NCBI GenBank assembly: GCA_028707015.1
Contig: JAQTVP010000092.1
Span: 1-6,539, forward strand
Reading direction: 5' to 3'
From: Dehalococcoidales bacterium
GTDB taxonomy: Bacteria; Chloroflexota; Dehalococcoidia; Dehalococcoidales; JAQTVP01
Length of the DNA: 6,539 nt
Positions 1 through 6,232 of this stretch are shown in pieces (position 1 is the first letter of the stretch; each line of letters begins with the position of its first letter). Below the pieces are notes generated by a model. The model was not told the DNA's origin and did not search any database. It saw nothing but the letters and a program-made list of their open reading frames with translations. The position numbers and the translations under genes are program-made.

Positions 1-1282
1 ATGATTCTACCGTAATTGTGTATATATCTTGTTCAAATAAAGACGAGTATTTTTTATATTCATCAAGGCTAAGTTCGTCGAATGTTTTATTCTTTTCCGA
101 AGCATAACTTACTAATCTGCCAACTATATTATGTGCATTACGAAAGGATTCTCCCTTTTTAACCAGATAATCGGCATAATCAGTAGCCAGAATATATCCC
201 AATTTTACCGCTTGCTCCATATTATCAGCCTTAAAACGAAGTGTACTTATCATGCCGGCAAATACTTCCAGAGTAGCTGTGAGCGTATCGACAGTGTCGA
301 ATAAACCCTCTTTGTCTTCCTGTAAATCCCGATTATAGGCAAGAGGCAAAGCTTTCATCGTAGTCAGCATGGCCATCAGTTTTCCGTAGACCCGGCCTGT
401 TTTACCCCTACCCAATTCGGCAATATCCGGATTCTTTTTTTGGGGCATAATGCTGCTACCAGTAGCATAAGCATCGTCCAGTTCTATATAATTAAATTCA
501 GCAGATGACCAGATAATAATTTCTTCGGCAAGACGCGAAAGGTGCATCATACAAATACTGGCTGCAGCTTCATATTCCAATACAAAATCTCTATCTGATA
601 CTGCATCAATACTATTCAAGCTTATCTGACTAAAACCAAGTTCGCGAGCCACAAATTCACGATCAATATTATAAGTCACACCGGCTACTGCTCCGCTACC
701 CAAAGGCATTACATCTGTCCGTTTCAAACAGTCAGCAAACCGCTCAGCATCCCTCTGGAACATTGCAAAATAGGCTAGGAGATGATGAGCTAAAAGTACT
801 GGTTGCGCGAGCTGTAAATGGGTATATCCTGGCATTATAATTTCCTTATTATTACCAGCCAGATTAAGTAATGCCTGCTGAAATTTATTTATCCGAATTA
901 GAGTATCAGAAATTACTTCCTTGGTGAAAAGTCTTAAATCTAAAATAACCTGATCATTCCTAGAACGAGCAGTATGTAATTTACCGCCTGTTGGTCCTAT
1001 CGTTTGCAGTAAACGAGCTTCGATATTCATATGAATATCTTCAAGTTCAAGGTTAAATTCAAATTTACTCTGCTCTATTTCTTGATGGATAGAAAGTAAC
1101 CCTGCAGTAATAACCTCAGCATCTTCTTTTGAAATTATTCTCTGTTTGGCTAACATTTTGGCATGGGCAATACTGCCAATAATATCATAATGATAAAGAC
1201 GATAATCATACGGAATAGAGCTTGTATATTTAATTAATGATTCACTAGCTTTTTTATTTAAGCGACTGCGAATAAAGCTCAT
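1..1282 (-). CDS. argH: Argininosuccinate lyase, 3' end cut by window edge
   Basis: ArgH splits argininosuccinate into arginine and fumarate, the last step of arginine synthesis, in the cytoplasm as a homotetramer. The frame is open from an ATG at 1282 to the left edge, giving 427 residues. The family is usually about 460 long, so some 30-40 C-terminal residues lie outside. Visible motifs are EDIHMNIE (81-88), KLHTARSRNDQV (101-112), PGYTHLQ with the general-acid/base region His155 (151-157), and the fumarase/aspartase superfamily signature GSSIMPQKKNPD (275-286) carrying the catalytic serine. RNRD-type active-site sequence follows at about 317-324. The start is supported by AAGGGAA about 8-10 nt upstream and by alignment of DYRLYHYDIIGS with the family N-terminus. 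The usual WGGRF motif near the start is replaced by IRSRL. The gene follows the acyl-CoA synthetase by 24 nt, so it is probably cotranscribed with it. Identification is firm. Confidence 0.96.
   Translation of the reverse strand, partial: MSFIRSRLNKKASESLIKYTSSIPYDYRLYHYDIIGSIAHAKMLAKQRIISKEDAEVITAGLLSIHQEIEQSKFEFNLELEDIHMNIEARLLQTIGPTGGKLHTARSRNDQVILDLRLFTKEVISDTLIRINKFQQALLNLAGNNKEIIMPGYTHLQLAQPVLLAHHLLAYFAMFQRDAERFADCLKRTDVMPLGSGAVAGVTYNIDREFVARELGFSQISLNSIDAVSDRDFVLEYEAAASICMMHLSRLAEEIIIWSSAEFNYIELDDAYATGSSIMPQKKNPDIAELGRGKTGRVYGKLMAMLTTMKALPLAYNRDLQEDKEGLFDTVDTLTATLEVFAGMISTLRFKADNMEQAVKLGYILATDYADYLVKKGESFRNAHNIVGRLVSYASEKNKTFDELSLDEYKKYSSLFEQDIYTITVES
1022..1039. repeat. Perfect 18-bp palindrome inside argH
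   Basis: gatattcat is followed directly by its exact reverse complement atgaatatc, with no spacer. It encodes DIHMNI (residues 82-87) of ArgH, part of a conserved stretch, so protein constraint explains some of it. No regulatory role is claimed. Confidence 0.5.
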
Positions 1283-1306
1283 TAAATATTTTCCCTTATT
1301 TTAAGA

Positions 1307-2914
1307 TTAATTTTGTTTTCGCAAAATATATTTAAGAATCTTTCCTGTAGAACTTCTGGGTATTTCTCCAAATTCTACTTCCTTCGGGCATTTGTAATGA
1401 GCTATCCGTTCACGACAAAAGTTTATAATATCCTCAGCATCAGTCTTGCTGCTCTCTCTTACTTTTACCAGAGCCTTAACCGCCTCCCCCCACATATCAT
1501 CCTTTATTCCAAAACAAGCCACTTCTAATACATCCGGATGTTCATGAATAACATTTTCTACTTCCATACTGGAAATATTTTCACCGCCACTGATAATAAT
1601 ATCCTTAAAACGGTCCTTTATTTCCAAGTAGCCATCGGGGTGTACTACCGCACCATCACCAGTATGAAACCATCCACCAGCGAAGGCTTCCTCAGTTTCT
1701 TTAGGTTGCTTATAATATTCCTTCATTAATCCGTTACCGCGCATGACAATTTCTCCAATTGTTTTACCATCATAAGGGACTTCTTTCATACTGTCATCTA
1801 CTACTCGCACCTCACCGGCAGCAACATTAGCCACACCCTGACGTATCTTAACTTTAGCTCGCTCTTCAGCAGAGAGATTATCCCATTCGGGTTGCACTTC
1901 ACATATAGTAAAACCACCAAGCGCTTCCGTAAGTCCATAGGAATGCACAATAGTAGCCCCTTTACTTTCCATAGAACGGGTTAATTTTGTGGATGGAGGA
2001 GCACCCCCACTATCAATTTTTACATTATGGGGAAATTTTAATCCTTTTTCTTCCATATATTGGTTAAGTCTATCCCAGAGAATGGGAGCACCGCACATAT
2101 GGGTTACTCCCTCTTTTTCAATAAGGTCATAGATTATTTCCGGATCAGGTTTAGTTAGACAAACATTAGTACTGCCTTGACAAGCAACAGCCCATGAACG
2201 GCACCATCCATCACAATGAAACATTGGTAGTGTCCACAGATATACTGATGAAATATCCATTCCCCATTCCATTACTTGTGCTACGGATTGAATATAGGCA
2301 CCACGATGAGTATAAACACATCCTTTGGGGAGTCCTGTTGTACCACTTGTATAATTTATACTAATAGGTTCATTCTCATCTTCGAGGTCATATTTTATAT
2401 ATTCATCTTTACCTTCCGCCAGAAAGTCTTCATATCCTATACCTGGTAAATTGTATTTAGGTTCCGAATTATCTTTTTCGTCAGTAATATTAATAAATAA
2501 TTGTATTCCAGGAATATCTTGCGGTTCTATCTGCTCAGCTAATGCAGCATCAATAAATAATATTTTAGCTTCTGAGTGTTTTATAATGGTAGATATTTCT
2601 CTTTTGGCAAGTCTCGTGTTAATGGGTACTAATACAGCTCCAGTCATAGGTATACCAAAGTGAGCTTCTAGCAGAGGCGGTAGATTCTGGCAAAGAAACC
2701 CAACTTTATCACCTTTCTTAATCCCTCGATTCTTCAGAGAATTACTTAGACGATTTACCCGATTAGAAAATTCCTTCCATGTGTAATGATGATCTCCGTA
2801 AACTACTGCCGTCTTATCTTGATAAACAAAACTAGTACGTCTTAAAAAGTTTAAAGGAGTTAACGGCTCATAATTAACTGACGATGAATTTTTCTTTTCA
2901 ACTGTATTATCCAT
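1307..2914 (-). CDS. AMP-dependent acyl-CoA synthetase (fatty-acid/AAE-BZO1-like), within the arginine operon
   Basis: This is a complete 535-residue member of the ANL adenylate-forming superfamily, which activates a carboxylic acid with ATP to an acyl-AMP and then to an acyl-CoA. Core motifs appear in order: A3 P-loop YTSGTTGLPKG (188-198), A5 YGLTE (326-330), A7 TGD (418-420), the hinge and A8 region DRFKDIIISGGEN (434-446), and A10 with the catalytic lysine in PRSSTGKILK (Lys525). LPMFHCDGWC (229-238) and the following WAVACQGSTNVCL resemble the medium/long-chain fatty acid and plant AAE/BZO1-like subgroup (CDD cd12118-like, from memory). Most relatives I recall have HCNGW, so Asp235 may be a departure. 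The acid used cannot be told from sequence. No signal peptide or membrane segment is visible. The ATG has GAGG 4 nt upstream. It follows argG by 57 nt and precedes argH by 24 nt, on the same strand and with similar base composition. A role in arginine synthesis is not established. Confidence 0.93.
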   Translation of the reverse strand: MDNTVEKKNSSSVNYEPLTPLNFLRRTSFVYQDKTAVVYGDHHYTWKEFSNRVNRLSNSLKNRGIKKGDKVGFLCQNLPPLLEAHFGIPMTGAVLVPINTRLAKREISTIIKHSEAKILFIDAALAEQIEPQDIPGIQLFINITDEKDNSEPKYNLPGIGYEDFLAEGKDEYIKYDLEDENEPISINYTSGTTGLPKGCVYTHRGAYIQSVAQVMEWGMDISSVYLWTLPMFHCDGWCRSWAVACQGSTNVCLTKPDPEIIYDLIEKEGVTHMCGAPILWDRLNQYMEEKGLKFPHNVKIDSGGAPPSTKLTRSMESKGATIVHSYGLTEALGGFTICEVQPEWDNLSAEERAKVKIRQGVANVAAGEVRVVDDSMKEVPYDGKTIGEIVMRGNGLMKEYYKQPKETEEAFAGGWFHTGDGAVVHPDGYLEIKDRFKDIIISGGENISSMEVENVIHEHPDVLEVACFGIKDDMWGEAVKALVKVRESSKTDAEDIINFCRERIAHYKCPKEVEFGEIPRSSTGKILKYILRKQN

Positions 2915-2924
2915 AATTCCTCAT

Positions 2925-2940
2925 AACAGTATGTTCTGTT
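2925..2940. repeat. Short inverted repeat before the acyl-CoA synthetase ribosome binding site
   Basis: Arms of 5 bp (aacag and ctgtt) flank a 6-nt spacer, ending about 10 nt upstream of the synthetase ATG. It could be a small operator half-site pair or a weak RNA hairpin next to the ribosome binding site. The arms are short enough to arise by chance, and no function is claimed. Confidence 0.3.
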
Positions 2941-2951
2941 TCTGATAAAGT

Positions 2952-2969
2952 TCTGAATATTTATTCTTT
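2952..2969. promoter_or_regulatory. Candidate ARG box (ArgR/AhrC operator) in the argG-synthetase gap
   Basis: The plus-strand 18-mer TCTGAATATTTATTCTTT fits the E. coli-type ARG box consensus WNTGAATWWWWATTCANW at every defined position except one (T for A at position 15 of the half-palindrome). Its core GAATA-AA-TATTC, read on the minus strand, is a perfect 12-bp inverted repeat. It lies 2 nt after the argG stop codon and 37 nt before the synthetase ATG, in the longest gap of the operon. A weak promoter-like pair (TTCAGA and CATACT, 18 nt apart on the minus strand) overlaps and follows it. The match is seen directly. That an ArgR protein binds here is inference, because the regulator is not in the window and AT-rich DNA yields such sites by chance. 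Confidence 0.4.
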
Positions 2970-2971
2970 TC

Positions 2972-4174
2972 CTAATCCTGATTTAATTTTTGTAGCTGTG
3001 CCTGTGTTTTAGACGGCAGTCCCCAGAGGTGAATAAAACCAGGAGAAGCACTCTGGTCAAACTCATCACCTTTATCATAGGTAGCCAGATTATAGCTATA
3101 TAATGAAAATGGTGATTTCCGCCCGACTACAACACTACTTCCTTTAAACAACTTTAATCGTACCGTTCCGCTAACAAAACGTTGTGTGCTTTTAATATAC
3201 GCAGTAAGATCCTGACGCAATCCCGAAAACCACAAACCATTATATACCAGATCAGAATATTTCAGGGTTACCATCTGCTTGAAATTAAGCTGGTTTTTGG
3301 ATAATGTCATTGTCTGTAAAGATTTATGTGCCTGCACGAGAACTAAAGCCGCCGGCGCTTCATAAATCTCTCTCGACTTTATGCCTACCAGTCTATCTTC
3401 TATGTGGTCAATCCTGCCGACACCATGCATTCCCGCCAACTCGTTTAAAAATGTTACCAGGCTAATTCCATCCATTTTACGCCCGTTAACAGCAGTTGGA
3501 ATTCCTTTTTCAAACTCTATCTCTATATATTCCGGTTTATCTGGAGCATTATCAGGTGACTTGGTCCACGTATAAGCATCATCCGGAGGTTCAACCCAAG
3601 GGTCCTCCAAAACCCCACATTCAATAGCTTTACCCCAGAGGCATTCATCAATAGAATATGGGCTAGCAACAGTAATTGGTACAGGAATATTATTTTTTTC
3701 AGCATAAGCAATAGTTTCTTCACGGGTCATGCCCCATTCTCTAGCCGGCGCAATTATTTTAAGATCAGGTGCTAAGGTATTTATCCCTACATCCAGCCTG
3801 ACCTGATCATTACCCTTGCCCGTACAGCCATGAGCAATTGCTGATGCACCTTCTTCCCTAGCTACACCTACCAGCAATTTTGCCATTAACGGACGAGACA
3901 AGGCTGTCGCCAGAGGATATATATCCTCATACATAGCATCCGCCTGCAATGCCGGAAATGCATAATCATTAATAAATGCTTCCTTAGCATCTATCACTAT
4001 AGATTTCACTGCACCAACTTTCAATGCTTTTTGTTTTACGACAGTAATATTCTTTTCGTTACCTACATCAATCATCACAGCAATAACATCCATATCATAC
4101 TTCTCTTTAATCCATTTAATGGCTACTGATGTGTCTAACCCGCCACTGTAAGCTAGTATTACTTTGTCTGACAT
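2972..4174 (-). CDS. argG: Argininosuccinate synthase
   Basis: ArgG joins citrulline and aspartate using ATP to form argininosuccinate, releasing AMP and pyrophosphate, in the cytoplasm. The chosen ATG at 4174 gives 400 residues, the usual family length, beginning MSDKVILAYSGGLDTS. The PP-loop ATP-binding motif SGGLDTS is at 10-16. Further signatures are HGCTGKGNDQVR (115-126), APAREW (142-147), SIDECLWG (174-181, where many homologues have SIDxNLWG), YEAPAA (271-276) and YNGLWFSGLR (311-320, commonly WFSPLR). An in-frame TTG at 4222 would add 16 residues and overlap argD by 8 nt, but it has no family counterpart. The ATG is preceded by GGGAGGGG 4 nt away, which decides the start. It follows argD by 40 nt, with no argF in between. 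Identification is firm. Confidence 0.97.
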   Translation of the reverse strand: MSDKVILAYSGGLDTSVAIKWIKEKYDMDVIAVMIDVGNEKNITVVKQKALKVGAVKSIVIDAKEAFINDYAFPALQADAMYEDIYPLATALSRPLMAKLLVGVAREEGASAIAHGCTGKGNDQVRLDVGINTLAPDLKIIAPAREWGMTREETIAYAEKNNIPVPITVASPYSIDECLWGKAIECGVLEDPWVEPPDDAYTWTKSPDNAPDKPEYIEIEFEKGIPTAVNGRKMDGISLVTFLNELAGMHGVGRIDHIEDRLVGIKSREIYEAPAALVLVQAHKSLQTMTLSKNQLNFKQMVTLKYSDLVYNGLWFSGLRQDLTAYIKSTQRFVSGTVRLKLFKGSSVVVGRKSPFSLYSYNLATYDKGDEFDQSASPGFIHLWGLPSKTQAQLQKLNQD

Positions 4175-4178
4175 TCTA

Positions 4179-4186
4179 CCCCTCCC
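4179..4186 (-). promoter_or_regulatory. Strong ribosome binding site fixing the argG start
   Basis: GGGAGGGG on the minus strand lies 4 nt before the ATG at 4174. It is the strongest Shine-Dalgarno-like sequence in the window and argues against the upstream in-frame TTG at 4222, whose own upstream sequence is the coding end of argD. Confidence 0.75.
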
Positions 4187-4214
4187 TGTAAATAACGATT
4201 TTTTAAATTCTTTT

Positions 4215-5399
4215 TTACTCAAGATTTGAAATAACTTTGTCTAAAATACCTAGTGCTTCATCGATATCCCCATTAGTGATTATAAGCGGAGGCATAAACC
4301 TTAAAGCATTAGGTTTTAATTGATTTATCAATAAGCCCTCATCAAGACATGCTGTTAATACTGATTTTGCAATGTCATTATTAAACTCCACGGCTGCTAA
4401 TAAGCCGCGGCCTCGCACATCTATTACCACATCATATTTTTGCTTAAGGCCAGTTAACCCATCAAGAAAATAATTACCTGCTTTTTTAACATTTTCCGTA
4501 ATATTATTGTCAATAATGTATTTAACAACTGCATAACCGGCAGCACAAGCTAGTGGATTACCGCCAAAGGTTGAACCATGGTTTCCAGGAACAAAAACTG
4601 ATGCCTCTCCCTTAGCCATAATAGCACCAATCGGAACACCGCTACCCAAACCTTTAGCTAATGTCATAATATCAGGTTCAATACCGCATTGTTCATAACC
4701 AAAAAGCGTTCCGGTACGACCAATTCCAGTCTGAACTTCATCCAGAATAAGTAGAATACCTTTTTGGTCACACCACGCTCTCACATCAGTTAAATATTTA
4801 CTCTCAGGTATAATTACCCCACCTTCAGCTTCGATTAATTCCAGCATTATTGCGCATGTCTGCTCAGTGGTAGCTTCTTTTATTGCTTCAATATTATCAT
4901 AAGCTACATTCTTGAAACCAACTGGTAAAGGAACATATGAATTTTGGAATTTTTCCTGACCAGTAGCTGCTGTCATAGCTAGAGTTCTGCCGTGGAATGA
5001 ATTCATTGCCGTGATAACTTCATATGCCCCATTTAATTTAAGGCTGCCATAACGCCGTGCTAGTTTTACTGCTCCCTCATTAGCTTCGGCCCCACTATTA
5101 CAAAAGTAGACTTTATCCAAGCAACTATTATTAACTAAAATCTCAGCTAATTGAAGTTGAGGTACAGTATAAAACTGGTTTGATGTCTGAATAAGCGTAT
5201 TAGCTTGTTTTGCCAGCGCTTCAACTAATACCGGATGACAATGACCTAAACTATCAACTGCCCAACCAGCAACAAAATCCAGATATTTACGTCCTTTGTC
5301 ATCCCATACTCTTGCCCCCTCTCCTTTAACAATAGTCAAGGGTACACGGTCACCGGTGTACATGAAATACTTTCGTTCAAGCTCTTGCCAATCGCTCAT
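4215..5399 (-). CDS. argD: Acetylornithine aminotransferase
   Basis: ArgD is a class III PLP-dependent aminotransferase that converts N-acetylglutamate semialdehyde and glutamate to N-acetylornithine and 2-oxoglutarate. It is cytoplasmic and normally a homodimer. The 394-residue length matches the family. Visible motifs are GWAVDSLGHCHP (45-56), NSGAEANE contacting the PLP phosphate (101-108), HGRT (136-139), LILDEVQTGIGRTG with PLP-pyridine Asp220 (217-230), LAKG with Schiff-base Lys249 (247-250), TFGGNPLACAA (277-287) and LRFMPPL with the probable carboxylate-binding Arg367 (366-372). The ATG has AGGGGGC 5 nt upstream, inside the last codons of argB, and only one base separates the two genes, so translation is probably coupled. 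Some ArgD proteins also serve in lysine synthesis as succinyl-diaminopimelate aminotransferases, which cannot be judged here. Ornithine aminotransferase is a near relative, but the operon favours ArgD. Confidence 0.96.
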   Translation of the reverse strand: MSDWQELERKYFMYTGDRVPLTIVKGEGARVWDDKGRKYLDFVAGWAVDSLGHCHPVLVEALAKQANTLIQTSNQFYTVPQLQLAEILVNNSCLDKVYFCNSGAEANEGAVKLARRYGSLKLNGAYEVITAMNSFHGRTLAMTAATGQEKFQNSYVPLPVGFKNVAYDNIEAIKEATTEQTCAIMLELIEAEGGVIIPESKYLTDVRAWCDQKGILLILDEVQTGIGRTGTLFGYEQCGIEPDIMTLAKGLGSGVPIGAIMAKGEASVFVPGNHGSTFGGNPLACAAGYAVVKYIIDNNITENVKKAGNYFLDGLTGLKQKYDVVIDVRGRGLLAAVEFNNDIAKSVLTACLDEGLLINQLKPNALRFMPPLIITNGDIDEALGILDKVISNLE

Positions 5400-5400
5400 T

Positions 5401-6186
5401 TTAGCCCCCTTTTATTACTGTTCCTGTATGATTTCCCTTAATTTCATTAAGCAAAGCATGTGGTTGTCTCCCATCTATAATACTTGCAGATGAAGCATTA
5501 GATAAGGCTCTTAAACAGGCTTTAATCTTAGGAATCATTCCCCCTGAAGCCACTCCGGAAGCCATCAAAGATTCAGCTTCTTCCGGTAATAGTTGTGGTA
5601 ACAACTCACCTTGTTGGTTACAAATACCAGCCACATCAGTTAAAAAAACAAGCTCTTCAGATCCGAGCGCAGCAGCAATTTCACCAGCAACAAGATCAGC
5701 GTTAATATTAAGCAACTGTGGTTCCCGGTCTAACCCAGTTTCCATACAGAGTCCTATTGGTGCAATTACTGGTATATAGCCTGCCTGTAATAGTATTTCT
5801 AAGGGATCAAGGTTTACCTTCTCTACTGTGCCAACATAACCCAATTCAATGTTTTTTATCTTACCTTCAATGAGAGCTCCATCTATACCACTGATACCTA
5901 CTGCCCGCCCCCCTTGATTGTTAATACTGGCTACCAGTTCCTTATTAACCAAGCCAGCCAGCACTGAAATAACCACTTCAAGAGTAGCCTTATCAGTTAC
6001 TCGCTCACCCTGGACAAAGTTACTAGCAATACTCTGTTTCTTCAGCCATTCGGTTATTATTTTACCGCCGCCATGCACCATCACAACTGGTTTGCTTTGT
6101 TTTTGCAGATCAACTATATCTAATATAGAAGTGTCATGACTGCCTAACGTAGAGCCCCCCAGTTTAACTACAATAACTCCATCCAA
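5401..6186 (-). CDS. argB: Acetylglutamate kinase
   Basis: ArgB phosphorylates N-acetylglutamate with ATP, the second step of the acetylated arginine route. It belongs to the amino acid kinase family. Starting at the TTG at 6186 gives 261 residues: VVKLGGS carries Lys8, at the same position as E. coli Lys8. HGGGK (38-42), ERVTD with the probable substrate-binding Arg (61-65), NINADLVAG with catalytic Asp164 (161-169), LTDVAGI (182-188) and SGGMIPKIKA with Lys220 (214-223) follow. This TTG has AGG 7 nt upstream. An in-frame TTG at 6207 would add seven residues but has only a weak, distant purine run, so it is a less likely alternative. No ATG or GTG is usable. The protein lacks the N-terminal helix extension known from arginine-inhibited homologues. 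It begins 46 nt after argJ and ends one base before argD. Function is firm and the exact start is moderately sure. Confidence 0.95.
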   Translation of the reverse strand: MDGVIVVKLGGSTLGSHDTSILDIVDLQKQSKPVVMVHGGGKIITEWLKKQSIASNFVQGERVTDKATLEVVISVLAGLVNKELVASINNQGGRAVGISGIDGALIEGKIKNIELGYVGTVEKVNLDPLEILLQAGYIPVIAPIGLCMETGLDREPQLLNINADLVAGEIAAALGSEELVFLTDVAGICNQQGELLPQLLPEEAESLMASGVASGGMIPKIKACLRALSNASSASIIDGRQPHALLNEIKGNHTGTVIKGG

Positions 6187-6193
6187 TTTATTA

Positions 6194-6202
6194 CCTAACC
6201 TT
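6194..6202 (-). promoter_or_regulatory. Ribosome binding site supporting the argB TTG start
   Basis: AAGGTTAGG on the minus strand ends 7 nt before the TTG at 6186. The alternative TTG at 6207 lies upstream of this site and has only an AGAG about 11 nt away. The site is modest, so it supports the choice but does not prove it. Confidence 0.5.
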
Positions 6203-6211
6203 ATCAAATTT

Positions 6212-6229
6212 ATTTATACTCTGATAAAT
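6212..6229. repeat. AT-rich inverted repeat in the argJ-argB gap
   Basis: Arms of 6 bp (atttat and ataaat) flank a 6-nt spacer just after the argJ stop codon. The arms are A/T only, so any RNA hairpin would be weak, and no poly-U run makes it a terminator. The repeat is real as sequence, but its function is unknown and it may be chance. Confidence 0.25.
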
Positions 6230-6232
6230 TAA

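Noticed and set aside
1283..1306. Gap between the synthetase and argH as a promoter or terminator
   Set aside because: It is only 24 nt and holds just the argH ribosome binding site, with no stem-loop or promoter pair.
1313..1729. Plus-strand open frames opposite the acyl-CoA synthetase
   Set aside because: They are short, lack a convincing ribosome binding site or recognisable domain, and lie antisense to a gene with intact motifs.
2907..2924. Five-codon upstream frame overlapping the synthetase start
   Set aside because: Its ATG precedes and overlaps the ribosome binding site of the synthetase, and it has none of its own. Such a short frame is expected by chance.
3523..3723. Second minus-strand frame inside argG
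   Set aside because: It is wholly nested in argG in another frame, and its translation has no recognisable motif.
4996..5007. Perfect 12-bp palindrome AATGAATTCATT as a possible ARG box
   Set aside because: It lies inside argD over the conserved MNSFHGRT codons and lacks the 4-bp spacing between TGAAT and ATTCA half-sites.
5296..6139. Plus-strand open frames opposite argD and argB
   Set aside because: These are antisense shadows of strongly conserved coding sequence, with no family resemblance.
6212..6229. Inverted repeat after argJ as a transcription terminator
   Set aside because: The stem is six A/T pairs with no following U-run, and the downstream genes continue the same pathway on the same strand.
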